Origin: Dastarcus helophoroides
Lineage: Eukaryota > Arthropoda > Insecta > Coleoptera > Bothrideridae
Reading direction: 5' to 3'
Length of the DNA stretch: 64,000 nt
Assembly: GCA_028583605.1 (NCBI GenBank)
Contig: CM053326.1
Coordinates: 20,674,536-20,738,535 of the forward strand
Made by a program: the position numbers and the translations under genes
The notes under the pieces: model-generated
The model's input: the letters and a program-made list of their open reading frames with translations, nothing else
Told to the model about the DNA's origin: nothing
Database searches by the model: none
Shown: positions 11,101 to 21,253 of the stretch, one piece after another
Layout of the letters: each line of letters begins with the position of its first letter
Position numbering within the stretch: the stretch's first letter is position 1

Positions 11101-14100
11101 TATTGGTTCTGAAGAAGTTGAAGATTCCGTTCCAATCGAAGGTGTAGTAGAGGTTGTTCCTTCACTTGATGTGCTGGTGACAGGCCATTTAGTTGAAGTT
11201 CCTGGTTCTGAAGATGTTGAAGTTTCAGTATCGATAGAAGGTGTAGTAGTTGTATCTTCACTTGGTGTGCTAGTGCCAGGCCATTTGGTTGATGTTATTG
11301 GCTCTGAAGAAGTCGAACCTTCAGTTCCAAACGAAGGTGTAGTTGATTCTGTCCCTTCACTTGGTGTGCTGGTGACAGGCCATTTGGTTGATGTTCCTGG
11401 TTCTGAAGGTGTTGAGGTTTCAGTTCCTACGGAAGGTGCGGTAGTTGTATCTTCACTTGGCCTGCTAGTGACAGGCCATTTGGTTGATATTATTGGCTCT
11501 GAAGAAGTCGAAGTTTCAGTTCCAACCGAAGGTGTAGTAGATTCTGTTCCTTCACTTGGTGTGCTGGTGACAGGCCATTTAGTTGATGTTCCTGGTTCGG
11601 AAGGTGTTAAAGTTTCAGTTCCTACAGTAGGAGTAGTAGTTGTATCTTCACTTGGTGTGCTAGTAACAGGCCATTTGGTTGATGTTATTGGCTCTAAAGA
11701 AGTTGAAAGTTCAGTTCCCACCGAAGCTGTATTAGACGCCGTTCCTTCACTTGGTGTGCTGGTGCCAGACCATTTAGTTGATGTTCCTGGTTCTGAAGGT
11801 ATTGAAGTTTCAGTTCCGACAGAAGGTGTAGCAGCCGTGCTACCTTCATTTGTTGTGCTAGTGACGGGCCATTTGGTTGATGTTATTGGCTCTGAAGAAG
11901 TCGAAGCTTCAGATCCAACCGAAGGTGTAGTAGAGGCTGTTCGTTCACTTGGTGTGCTAGTGACGGGCCATTTGGTTGATGTTATTGGCTCTGAAGGAGT
12001 TGAAGGTTCAGTTCCAACTGAAGGTGTAGTAGAGGTTGTTCCTTCACTTGGTGTGCTGGTGACAGGCCATTTGGTTGATGTTATTGGCTCTGAAGAAGTC
12101 GAAGTTTCAGTTCCTACAGAAGGAGTAGTAGTTGTATCTTCACTTGGTGTGGTAGTGACAGGCCATTTAGTTGAGGTTCCTGGTTCTAAAGTTGTTGAAG
12201 TTTCAGTTCCGATAGAAGGTGTAGTAGTTGTATCTTCACTTGGTGTCCCAGTGACAGGCCATTTGGTTGATGTTATTGGCTCTGAAGAAGTCGAAGTTTC
12301 AGTTCCAACCGAAGGTGTAGTAGATTCTGTTCCTTCACTTGGTGTGCTGGTGACAGGCCATTTAGTTGAAGTTCCTGGATCTGAAGATGTTGAAGTTTCA
12401 GTATCGATAGAAGGTGTACTAGTTGTAACTTCACCTGGTGTGCTAGTGCCAGGCCATTTGGTTGATGTTATTGGTTCTGAAGAAGTTGAAGATTCAGTTC
12501 CAATCGAAGGTGTAGTAGAGGTTGTTCCTTCACTTGGTGTGCTGGTGATAGGCCATTTAGTTGGAGTTCCTGGTTCTGAAGATGTTGAAGTTTCAGTATC
12601 GATAGAAGGTGCAGTAGTTGTATCTTCACTTGGTGTGCTAGTGCCAGGCCATTTGGTTGATGTTATTGGCTCTGAAGAAGTCGAACTTTCAGTTCCAAAC
12701 GAAGGTGTAGTAGATTCTGTTCCTTCACTTGGTGTGCTGGTGACAGGCCATTTGGTTGATGTTCCTGGTTCTGAATGTGTTGAAGTTTCAGTTCCTACGG
12801 AAGGTGCGGTAGTTGTATCTTCACTTGGCCTGCTAGTGACAGGCCATTTGGTTGATATTATTGGCTCTGAAGAAGTCGAAGTTTCAGTTCCAACCGAAGG
12901 TGTAGTAGATTCTGTTCCTTCACTTGGTGTGCTGGTGACAGGCCATTTAGTTGATGTTCCTGGTTCGGAAGGTGTTAAAGTTTCAGTTCCTACAGTAGGA
13001 GTAGTAGTTGTATCTTCACTTGGTGTGCTAGTGACAGGCCATTTGGTTGATGTTATTGGCTCTGAAGAAGTTGAAGGTTCAGTTGCCACCGAAGGTGTAT
13101 TAGACGTCGTTTCTTCACTTGGTGTGCTGGTGACCGGCCATTTAGTTGAAGTTCCTGGTTCTGGAGATGTTGAAGTTTCAGTTCCGACAGAAGGTGTGGT
13201 AGTTTTATCTTCACTTGGTGTGCTAGTGACGAGCCATTTGGTTGATGTTATTGGCTCTGAAGGAATTGAAGGTTCAGTTCCAACCGAAGGTGTAGTAGAC
13301 GCTGTACCTTCACTTGGTGTGCTGGTGCCAGACCATTTAGTTGATGTTCCTGGTTTTGAAGGTAGTGAAGTTTCAGTTCCGACAGAAGGTGTAGCAGCCG
13401 TGGTACCTTCATTTGTTGTGCTAGTGACAGGCCATTTGGTTGATGTTATTGGCTCTGAAAAAGTCGAAGCTTCAGATCCAACCGAAGGTGTAGTAGAGGC
13501 TGTTCCTTCACTTGGTGTGCTAGTGACGGGCCATTTGGTTGATGTTATTGGCTCTGAAGGAGTTGAAGGTTCAGTTCCAACCGAAGGTGTAGTAGACGCT
13601 GTACCTTCACTTGGTGTGCTGGTGACAGGCCATTTAGTTGAAGTTCCTGGTTCTGAAGGTGTTGAAGTTTCAGTTCCGACAGAAGGTGTAGTAGTTGTAT
13701 CTCCATTTGGCGTGTTAGTGACAGGCCATTTGGTTGATGTTATTGGCTCTGAGGAAGTTGAAGGCTCAGTTCCAACCGAAGGTGTAGAAGACGCTGTTCC
13801 TTCATTTGGTGTGCTAGTGACGGGCCATTTAGTTGATGTTTCTGGTTCTGAAGGGGTTGAAGTTTCAGTTCCGACAGAAGGTGTAGTAGTTGTATCTTTA
13901 CTTGGTGTCCCAGTGACAGGCCATTTGGTTGATATTATTGGCTCTGAAGAAGTTGAAGGTTCAGTTCCCACCGAAGGTGTAGTAGAGGCTGTTCCTTCCC
14001 TTGGTGTGCTAGTGACGGGCCATTTAGTTGATGTTCCTGATTCTGAAGGTGTTGAAGTTTCAGTTCCGACAGAAGGAGTAGTAGTTGTATCTTCACTTGG

Positions 14101-17100
14101 TGTTCTAGTGACAGGCAATTTGGTTGATGTTATTGGCTCTGAAGAAGTTGAAGGTTCAGTTGCCACCGAAGGTGTATTAGACGTCGTTTCTTCACTTGGT
14201 GTGCTGGTGACCGGCCATTTAGTTGAAGTTCCTGGTTCTGGAGATGTTGAAGTTTCAGTTCCGACAGAAGGTGAGGTAGTTTTATCTTCACTTGGGGTGC
14301 TAGTGACGAGCCATTTGGTTGATGTTATTGGCTCTGAAGGAATTGAAGGTTCAGTTCCAACCGAAGGTGTAGTAGACGCTGTACCTTCACTTGGTGTGCT
14401 GGTGCCAGACCATTTAGTTGATGTTCCTGGTTTTGAAGGTAGTGAAGTTTCAGTTCCGACAGAAGGTGTAGCAGCCGTGGTACCTTCATTTGTTGTGCTA
14501 GTGACAGGCCATTTGGTTGATGTTATTGGCTCTGAAGAAGTCGAAGCTTCAGATCCAACCGAAGGTGTAGTAGAGGCTGTTCCTTCACTTGGTGTGCTAG
14601 TGACCGGCCATTTGGTTGATGTTATTGGCTCTGAAGGAGTTGAAGGTTCAGTTCCAACCGAAGGTGTAGTAGACGCTGTACCTTCACTTGGTGTGCTGGT
14701 GACAGGCCATTTAGTTGAAGTTCCTGGTTCTGAAGGTGTTGAAGTTTCAGTTCCGACAGAAGGTGTAGTAGTTGTATCTCCATTTGGCGTGTTAGTGACA
14801 GGCCATTTGGTTGATGTTATTGGCTCTGAGGAAGTTGAAGGCTCAGTTCCAACCGAAGGTGTAGAAGACGCTGTTCCTTCATTTGGTGTGCTAGTGACGG
14901 GCCATTTAGTTGATGTTTCTGGTTCTGAAGGTGTTGAAGTTTCAGTTCCGACAGAAGGAGTAGTAGTTGTATCTTCACTTGGTGTGCTAGTGACAGGCAA
15001 TTTGGTTGATGTTATTGGCTCTGAAGAAGTTGAAGGTTCAGTTGCCACCGAAGGTGTATTAGACGTCGTTTCTTCACTTGGTGTGCTGGTGACCGGCCAT
15101 TTAGTTGAAGTTTCAGGTTCTGGAGATGTTGAAGTTTCAGTTCCGACAGAAGGTGTGATAGTTTTATCTTCACTTGGTGTGCTAGTGACGAACCATTTGG
15201 TTGATGTTATCGGCTCTGAAGAAGTCGAAGTTTCAGTTCCAACCGAAGGTGTAGTAGATTCTGTTCCTTCACTTGGTGTGCTGGTGACAGGCCATTTAGT
15301 TGAAGTTCCTGGTTCTGAAGGTATTGAAGTTTCAGTTTCGACAGAAGGTGTAGCAGCCGTGGTACCTTCATTTGTTGTGCTGGTGACAGGCCATTTGGTT
15401 GATGCTATTGGCTCTGAAGAAGTCGAAGCTTCAGATCCAACCGAAGGTGTAGTAGAGGCCGTTCCTTCACTTGGTGTGCTAGTGACGGGCCATTTAGTTG
15501 ATGTTCCTGGTTCTGAAGGTGTTGAGGTTTCAGTTCCGACAGAAGGAGTAGTAGTTGCATCTTCACTTGGTGTGCTAGTGACAGGCCATTTGGTTGATGT
15601 TATTGGCTCTGAAGGAGTTGAAGGTTCAGTCCCAACCGAAGGTGTAGTAGACGCTGTAATTTCACTTGGTGTGCTGGTGACAGGCCATTTGGTTGAAGTT
15701 CCTGGTTCTGAAGGTGTTGAAGTTTCAGTTCCGACAGAAGATGTAGTAGACGCTGTTTCTTCATTTGGTGTGCTAGTAACAGACCATTTGGTTGATGTTA
15801 TTGGCGCTGAAGAAGTTGAAGGCTCAGTTCCAGCTGAAGGTGTAGTAGACGCTGGTCCTTCACTTGGTGTGCTAGTGACGAGCCATTTAGTTGATGTTTC
15901 TGGTTCTGAAGGTGTTGAAGTTTCAGTTCCGACAGAAGGAGTAAGAGTTGTATCTTCACTTGGTGTGCTAGTGACAGGCCATTTGGTTGATGTTATTGGC
16001 TCTGAAGGAACTGAAGGTTCAGTTCCAACCGAAGGTGTAGTAGACGCTGTAATTTCACTTGGTGTGCTAGTGCCAGGCCATTTGGTTGATATTATTGGCT
16101 CTGAAGAAGTTGAAGTTCCAACCGAAGATATAGTAGACGCTGTCCCTTCACTTGATGTGCTGGTGACAGAATTTTCAGTACCGACAGAAGCTGTAGCAGA
16201 CGTAGTAACTACACTTGTTGTGCTAGTGACAGGCCATTTAGTTGATGTTATTGGCTCTGAAGAAGTTGAAGATTCAGTTCCAACCGAAGGTGTAGTAGAA
16301 GCTGTTACTTCACTTGGTGTGCTGGTGACAGACCATTTAGTTGATGTTCCTGGCTCTGAAGGCGTAGAAGTTTCAGTTCCGAGAGAAGGTGTAGCAGACG
16401 TCGTACCTTTACTTGGTGTGCTAGTGACAGGCCATTTGGTTGATGTTCCTGATTCTGAAGGAGTTGAAGTTACAGTTCCGACAGAAGATGTAGCAGACGT
16501 AGTACCTTCACTTGTTGTGCTAGTGGCGGGCCATTTGGTTGATGATATTAACTCTGAAGATGTTGAAGTTTCAGTTCCAACCGAAGGTGTAGTAGCCGCT
16601 GTTCCTTCACTAGGTGTGTTGGTGATAGGCCATTTATTTGTTGTTATTGGTTCTGAAGGAGTTGAAGTTTCAGTTCCGACAGAAGATGTAGCAGACGCTG
16701 TCCCTTCACTTGGTGTGCTAGGGACAGCCCATTCAGTTGAAGCTTTTGTCTCTAACGGTGTTGAGGGTTCAGTTCCCACAGAAGGTGGAGTGGACGCCGT
16801 TCCTTCACTTGCAGTTTCAGTTCCAACAGAAAGTGCAGTAGACGTTGTTCCATCACTTGGTGTGCTAGTAACAGGCCATTTGGTTGAAGTTCCTGGATCT
16901 GAAGGTGTTGAAGTTTCAGTGACAGGCCATTTGGATGAGGTTTCTGGCCTCAAAGGTGTCGAGGTTTCAGTTTCATCAAATTGTGTCGTCTCTGTTTCTT
17001 TCGTTGATATGCTCGAGGTAGTCCTTTTGGTAGGAGTTACTGTTTCAGGGGGTGAAGTCTCTTTGGTTCCATCAGAAGATGTTGTTGTTTTTGGGTCTTT

Positions 17101-18732
17101 TGTAGGTATGTTGGGGACAGTGCTTTCGCTTGGAGATCCTGTCTCTGCAGGTGTTGGGGTTTCAGTTTCCACATAAGGAGTTGGTGTACTTTCTTTCTTT
17201 GTTGGAGAGCTAGTGACAGTCCATTTAGGAGAAGTGTCAGTTTCTATAGGTGTAGATGGGGAACTTGTTAAGGTTTGTTGAGTTGAGTAGGAACTGGCAT
17301 TTGTAAATAAACTAGATGAGATTGTTGTGAATGGAGTAGATTCTTCGGTAGTGTGTTTAGAAGATTTTGTACCAATTTCAGTGGATGTATGAGTTCCAGT
17401 ACTTAAAGTTGATGGCGTTAAAGTGACATTATTTGATGTTTTAGTAGTACTATGAACTTCATTGGTAGAAAAGCTGGTGGCTCCAGATGACGTTGTAGGC
17501 ATGTCGGTTTTTGTACTTCTAGGTGTTAAAGCATCTGTAGTTGACGTTTCGCTACTCGGAATTGGAGTTTCTTCTGAAGGTCTATGGGTTATTGGGGTAT
17601 CTGGTGGCTCGGTTGTACTCTGAATTGTCACTGTTGAACCATTTGGTGTTTCACTCTTTGTTGTAGTTGATTTAGGCAAACTTGTTGATTCAGAAGTTGG
17701 AATGTTGCTTGCAGTGTGTGTATTAGTCGTTGCTTGTGAACTGGTTATAACATTTTTGTTTGTTGATGTCACATCTCCCGCTGCTGTTTGTGAGGATCCG
17801 GTTTCAGTTTGTTGAGTTATAATTGAAGGACTACTAGACGGTTGATATGTATTTGTTGTGCTATAGATATATTCTGGAGTAGTAATTGCGCTTGATGTAA
17901 CCGTACTTCCTGTTTTTGTTGAAAGGTCTTGAGATGTACTAGCCCAAGGGAATTTCGTCCAAGGTGTCCATGTATTGAAAGTGGGTGTTTGAATTTTGTC
18001 TGTTGGGTGTAAAGTGGTGCCACCACTTTGTTGTGAATTAGCAGTAGAGAATTTAGTTGACAAATAAGAAGTAATATCAGATGTTTGCAAGCTGCTACTG
18101 CTGAAAGGAAACTTGGAAGTACCACCTGGTGAAGATGTTATATCACTGAAAGTAAATGGTGGCCAAGGTGAACCACTTGGATCAGTTGGAAATGTACTGG
18201 GAGACGTTCCATCAGTAAACATGGTAGTACTAATAGGTGGAAATGTCTTAGTACTGAAAGAAATAGAAGATGGAAAACTAGTACTAAATGAGGAAATATC
18301 AGTTGGAGACTTATTCGAAGATGATGAAGCATCATTGGTAGTTTTCGTGTTTTGACTCTTCGTTGTAATATCAATATTAGTACTATCATCGGTGTTACAA
18401 TCAGTATCGTCATCGTCTGTTGTACTTTCAGTTTCTCCTGTGGTACTACTATTCCCATTTTGCGTCGTAGTGATTGTACTACTCGCGGGGGTCGATTTCG
18501 TTGTTATGGTCGGAGATGGGGGTGGACTAGGTGAAGTGGGATCATCCCATGGCTCGTCACATTCCAGGTCCGAATTATTATCGCAAATTAGGCCGGGAGG
18601 ACATTCTTGTGGGTCCCCAATGACCATCGTCGTATTGCCGAATTCGACGCATTGATAAAATCTGGTTTTATCGTAGCAAAGAAATCCTTTGTTTTTACAA
18701 TCAATAAATACGCGGGAGGCTGCATGATTTAC
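8134..18732 (-). CDS. Giant mucin-like peritrophin: CBM14, Thr/Ser/Pro tandem repeats, three CBM14 (5' end incomplete)
   Basis: One exon encodes about 3,530 residues. A CBM14 domain comes first (about 18,720-18,565; cysteines spaced as FIDCKNKGFLC, FYQC, QEC, LIC, LEC). Then follow about 3,280 residues rich in Thr, Ser, Pro, Gly and Glu, and the last 191 residues (8134-8709) hold three six-cysteine CBM14 domains and an acidic tail. This is the layout of insect intestinal mucins and peritrophins, in which chitin-binding ends flank an O-glycosylated spacer. The frame stays open up to 18,807, but there it begins with GTG, not ATG. A strong acceptor, TTATTTTCAG, ends at 18,733, and the preceding 25 codons look intronic. 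I therefore start the exon at 18,732. The start codon and signal peptide should lie in an upstream exon I could not identify. Stop TGA is at 8134-8136. Confidence 0.85.
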   Translation of the reverse strand, partial: VNHAASRVFIDCKNKGFLCYDKTRFYQCVEFGNTTMVIGDPQECPPGLICDNNSDLECDEPWDDPTSPSPPPSPTITTKSTPASSTITTTQNGNSSTTGETESTTDDDDTDCNTDDSTNIDITTKSQNTKTTNDASSSSNKSPTDISSFSTSFPSSISFSTKTFPPISTTMFTDGTSPSTFPTDPSGSPWPPFTFSDITSSPGGTSKFPFSSSSLQTSDITSYLSTKFSTANSQQSGGTTLHPTDKIQTPTFNTWTPWTKFPWASTSQDLSTKTGSTVTSSAITTPEYIYSTTNTYQPSSSPSIITQQTETGSSQTAAGDVTSTNKNVITSSQATTNTHTASNIPTSESTSLPKSTTTKSETPNGSTVTIQSTTEPPDTPITHRPSEETPIPSSETSTTDALTPRSTKTDMPTTSSGATSFSTNEVHSTTKTSNNVTLTPSTLSTGTHTSTEIGTKSSKHTTEESTPFTTISSSLFTNASSYSTQQTLTSSPSTPIETDTSPKWTVTSSPTKKESTPTPYVETETPTPAETGSPSESTVPNIPTKDPKTTTSSDGTKETSPPETVTPTKRTTSSISTKETETTQFDETETSTPLRPETSSKWPVTETSTPSDPGTSTKWPVTSTPSDGTTSTALSVGTETASEGTASTPPSVGTEPSTPLETKASTEWAVPSTPSEGTASATSSVGTETSTPSEPITTNKWPITNTPSEGTAATTPSVGTETSTSSELISSTKWPATSTTSEGTTSATSSVGTVTSTPSESGTSTKWPVTSTPSKGTTSATPSLGTETSTPSEPGTSTKWSVTSTPSEVTASTTPSVGTESSTSSEPITSTKWPVTSTTSVVTTSATASVGTENSVTSTSSEGTASTISSVGTSTSSEPIISTKWPGTSTPSEITASTTPSVGTEPSVPSEPITSTKWPVTSTPSEDTTLTPSVGTETSTPSEPETSTKWLVTSTPSEGPASTTPSAGTEPSTSSAPITSTKWSVTSTPNEETASTTSSVGTETSTPSEPGTSTKWPVTSTPSEITASTTPSVGTEPSTPSEPITSTKWPVTSTPSEDATTTPSVGTETSTPSEPGTSTKWPVTSTPSEGTASTTPSVGSEASTSSEPIASTKWPVTSTTNEGTTAATPSVETETSIPSEPGTSTKWPVTSTPSEGTESTTPSVGTETSTSSEPITSTKWFVTSTPSEDKTITPSVGTETSTSPEPETSTKWPVTSTPSEETTSNTPSVATEPSTSSEPITSTKLPVTSTPSEDTTTTPSVGTETSTPSEPETSTKWPVTSTPNEGTASSTPSVGTEPSTSSEPITSTKWPVTNTPNGDTTTTPSVGTETSTPSEPGTSTKWPVTSTPSEGTASTTPSVGTEPSTPSEPITSTKWPVTSTPSEGTASTTPSVGSEASTSSEPITSTKWPVTSTTNEGTTAATPSVGTETSLPSKPGTSTKWSGTSTPSEGTASTTPSVGTEPSIPSEPITSTKWLVTSTPSEDKTTSPSVGTETSTSPEPGTSTKWPVTSTPSEETTSNTPSVATEPSTSSEPITSTKLPVTRTPSEDTTTTPSVGTETSTPSESGTSTKWPVTSTPREGTASTTPSVGTEPSTSSEPIISTKWPVTGTPSKDTTTTPSVGTETSTPSEPETSTKWPVTSTPNEGTASSTPSVGTEPSTSSEPITSTKWPVTNTPNGDTTTTPSVGTETSTPSEPGTSTKWPVTSTPSEGTASTTPSVGTEPSTPSEPITSTKWPVTSTPSEGTASTTPSVGSEASTFSEPITSTKWPVTSTTNEGTTAATPSVGTETSLPSKPGTSTKWSGTSTPSEGTASTTPSVGTEPSIPSEPITSTKWLVTSTPSEDKTTTPSVGTETSTSPEPGTSTKWPVTSTPSEETTSNTPSVATEPSTSSEPITSTKWPVTSTPSEDTTTTPTVGTETLTPSEPGTSTKWPVTSTPSEGTESTTPSVGTETSTSSEPIISTKWPVTSRPSEDTTTAPSVGTETSTHSEPGTSTKWPVTSTPSEGTESTTPSFGTESSTSSEPITSTKWPGTSTPSEDTTTAPSIDTETSTSSEPGTPTKWPITSTPSEGTTSTTPSIGTESSTSSEPITSTKWPGTSTPGEVTTSTPSIDTETSTSSDPGTSTKWPVTSTPSEGTESTTPSVGTETSTSSEPITSTKWPVTGTPSEDTTTTPSIGTETSTTLEPGTSTKWPVTTTPSEDTTTTPSVGTETSTSSEPITSTKWPVTSTPSEGTTSTTPSVGTEPSTPSEPITSTKWPVTSTPSERTASTTPSVGSEASTSSEPITSTKWPVTSTTNEGSTAATPSVGTETSIPSEPGTSTKWSGTSTPSEGTASNTASVGTELSTSLEPITSTKWPVTSTPSEDTTTTPTVGTETLTPSEPGTSTKWPVTSTPSEGTESTTPSVGTETSTSSEPIISTKWPVTSRPSEDTTTAPSVGTETSTPSEPGTSTKWPVTSTPSEGTESTTPSFGTEGSTSSEPITSTKWPGTSTPSEDTTTTPSIDTETSTSSEPGTSTKWPVTSTSSEGTTSTTPSIGTESSTSSEPITSTKWPGTSTPSEDTTSTPSIDTETSTSSDPGTSTKGPVTSTPSEGTESTTPSVGTETSTSSESITSTKWPVTSTPSEDTTTTPSVGTETSTPSEPGTSTKWPVTSTSSEGTTSTTPSIGTETSTSSEPITSTKWPVTSSPSEGTTSTTPSIGTESSTSSEPITSTKWPGTSTPSEDTTTTPSIDTETSTSSEPGTSTKWPVTSTPSEGTESTTPSFGTETSTSSEPITSTKWPVTSTPNGDTTATPSVGTEISTPTEPGTSTKRAVTSTPREGTASSTPSVGTEPPTSSEPITSTKWPITSTPSEDTATTPSVGTETSTPTEPGTSTTSTPSEGLSSTTPSAGTETLTPSKPGTSTKWPVTSIPNEGTASTTPTMGTETSSPIEPETPSKWTATSTWSERTKTTKTSTILQGSTPSETGTSSTWPATSTPSEETANTTPSVETEISTTTESETSSTWPVSSTTHEEATSTPPSVETETSTSTERGSSPKWSVTSTPEENTASTTPSVETETSTPSEPRTPSRWPVTGGDEGTGSTTSSVGNETLTPSEPGTPSKWTVTSTQSDETNTTISSSRTEGSISSESGTPSTLPVTSTTTGGAATTTPSVGTDTVASSEPGSSSTWLVTSTPSEGTSSVETESSIPSELRSSTKWPITRTPSEGTTSTVPSSATETSTPKEGTDTLPSSVGTDTSTPTEPENSTKWDITSTSNSGIITTSSIRTETSTPSETETPSKGLYTSTKVTTPTDRVTDSTSNASPSGGESITTITQNSDTTTSQFSTSSHTTTSHISSSTTVSPYFNCTKPGKYPDPTDCTKFHVCVNAVFNLVDVVMDCPEGSQYDASNERCTTDPVQCPGDPDLKCPKSGTFPHPTDCNRYYKCTWKSVYNRYEIKQYRCPAFNEFNAEKGRCVKSDTCQQDFHPFECTETGKFPAETNCREYYICKYVGDELVKEVKTCPVFKLFDRELKRCRNECLVKCPFDDDNDDYSEEV
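8981..17176 (-). repeat. Coding tandem repeat of 32/33 residues (96/99 bp)
   Basis: The mucin core repeats a unit built around TKWPVTSTPSEGT, PSVGTETSTPSEP and TST. Units of 32 and 33 residues often alternate (about 195 bp per pair), for roughly 75-85 units. Higher-order copies exist: the GTTGCCACCGAAGG segment occurs at 13,082, 14,159 and 15,041, shifts of 1,077 and 882 bp, both multiples of three. Divergent units lie at both edges and near-identical ones in the middle, as expected from repeated unequal exchange. The opposite strand is also open over this whole span, which I treat as a shadow. Confidence 0.9.
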
Positions 18733-18807
18733 CTGAAAATAAGTGAATGTTGTAAGAAAAAATATTTCTGTGCTTAATAATAAGAAATTCGGTGCTAACT
18801 TTGACAC

Positions 18808-19823
18808 ATTGTATTGAAGTGTTGTTTTTATCTTAAATTTAAAGTGTTTTGTTTTGTGAATGAAAGTTGTGGTTCTGTAACTCGAATTTAAAATATTATC
18901 ATTTAGTTTCGTCGTATTGGTAATTTAGTGACGCAAAGTCATATTTAATTGAAAATAATTACTGGTAAAGTTTATTATTTATCAAGTTGATAATAAAGAT
19001 TTAATCTACATTTTACATTATTCAAAGTAGCAACATTGCTTATGTTTTAAAGATAAAAACCCATAGTTTATCAACGAATACGTAGGATAATAAATAAGGT
19101 GTCGTTGTTAGTGAAGCGAATAAAATATTCTTAATAAAAATTTACTGATGTAATTGCCATTGTTAGTAAATCCGCGAACGTTAATATTTTTAGATTTTAT
19201 CCATCGTCGGATTGTTTAGTGGATTTACCCCGCGACGTCTGTTCTAAGAAACGTTTACCTTTGGCTTAAATGATAAAGTCTTCTAACCTAGTTGTAAAAC
19301 TTTTACATTTCTCCAGAATTTGGCACAACTATCACAAGCAATGAACTTTCTGTTTATTTAAAAAAAGTTCCAATTTAAAATCCCAATTAATCCTTCGTGA
19401 TCCATTTGATAATTAACGAGAAAATTGCAGAACACTCAACCTTGAAGTTCGCCACATTTAAATCTCAACGTAAAATGTATGTAGCTAAGTTGGGTAAATA
19501 TTGAAGGAAGATTAAAGTGGAGACCTAATTTGTACAATTTATGCAATTGCTCTAACAAAAATGCTTGTTATTTATGCGGCATTACTTTCAATTTTTGAAC
19601 CAGTTACGTGTACAATTTATTTTAGAAATAATTTGATATAAAACTTGTAAAATTTTAGATTATATTGATTTTTTCTGCATATGTGTATACTAAAACACTA
19701 TACTAACATTGTAGTTTTTTAATAAAGTCCAAACAGAGGTTTTGCGTCTTTACCACATCGGTCATTGCACCGCAATTTTTTTTTTAAATCACGTATCTAT
19801 TTGAAGGAAATTTACACATTGAT
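18808..19823. other. Upstream region of the mucin-like gene
   Basis: The gene's first exon should lie here or further upstream on the minus strand. I found no ATG followed by a signal peptide and a donor in the phase needed by the 18,732 acceptor. No clear TATA plus TCAGT pair was found. Confidence 0.35.
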
Positions 19824-19866
19824 TTCAAAGAAATGCTGAACAACGAATGTTCAGCATTTCTTTGAA
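19824..19866. repeat. Perfect 18-bp hairpin at the edge of an AT-rich block
   Basis: TTCAAAGAAATGCTGAAC at 19,824-19,841 is repeated exactly in inverted orientation at 19,849-19,866, with a 7-nt loop. The decayed TTTCGA-type minisatellite starts immediately after it. Confidence 0.85.
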
Positions 19867-21253
19867 TGATCGAATTTCGATAATTTTATGCTACATTTTA
19901 AAGGTTTTTTAAAATTTCGATTTAATTCCGAATATCGGGAATTCATTAAATTCGCGAAGTTCCGAATTTTGATTTTTTACAAATTCTTCAGGTTCTTTTC
20001 ACCTCTGATTTTTGTCGTATTTCTGAAATGTTTACAAAATTTTTATATTTTTGGGGTATTTGGCAAGTTCAAGTTTTGTAAAACTGTTACATTTTCCTGC
20101 CTTGTCCATATTTCTACATTTCTAGAATTGTAACACCTTTTTGTTAATATTTTTCAAATTTTAGAGCGTGGTCTAGATTTCTACCCAATTTTGTGATTGT
20201 AATTTCTATAAAATCGTAAATTAATCAAATACAAATTTGCGGTGATTTTATCAGCAATTCTGATTTTTTATTTGTTTATTTATTTTTTGGAATATTTTAA
20301 ATTTGTAGAGTTCACTGTTTGCAGTCTTTCATTTTTTTCCAGTGTATCGATCTTTTGAAATTTTCAACCTTCGAAATATTGAACATATTTTCCAAATTTC
20401 GATTTTTTTGTGTATTAATGTTTTTTCTTTTTAGGATATTTTGCAAAATTTCAAATTTTTTTTTGCCTGTTCAATTTTTTCATTTGAGACCGATTACCAA
20501 AAATATTGGAATTTTTCAAATTGTCTTTTTGTCCAAAATTTCATTTTAGATTTGATGAGATTTTCTTTTCTATTCAACAATTTTTGTTTAATATTTATAT
20601 GAAAAGATGTTACCTTATTCGGAGTTAATTCAAAGTTTCGATTTAATTTTAATTGAGAATTTTCCAGATCATGTTCAGAATGTTGTTATAAGATTCGAAG
20701 TTTCTTAAAAAAAATCAAAATTCCGAGCCTAAAATCAAATTTCAATGTTAATAGCGAAAGTCTAAATTTTTTTCGAAATTTAAATTTTAAAGTGGCTTTG
20801 TTATTAAACTCGAAATTTCCAAAATAAAGTCAAATTTTCGAGGAAATTATGAAATTTCGATTTAAAATTCCAAGTTTTCTCGAAATTTTTAATTTTAACT
20901 CTGGAAAAATATTGAAATTTGCTCTTTAATTATAGGGTGATGATCTGTCGTCAATATAAATCTTGAGGGTCTGGAATCGATTATCGATCTAATGCAAGAG
21001 ATAAAAAATCGGTTTTACGATTAATCGATCTCAGATTGACATACTTAGAAAATTGGATATGACTTTAATTAGATGCATCTTTTGCACATCTTCCGATATG
21101 CCAAAACGAATATTGAAAACACAGAGAAATTTATAGGGCAAGTTGAACACCTCATGGAACAGTTTTAAACAAAACTTGAAATCTTGCACTTACTTTGTTT
21201 TTAACTAATGAAATTTATTAGAATTTGGGGATTTAAACAGTTATAATACATTA

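Noticed and set aside
8981..17176. 2,731-codon open frame on the plus strand
   Set aside because: It is antisense to the mucin repeat and is kept open by the repeat unit. It lacks domain, signal or splice features of its own.
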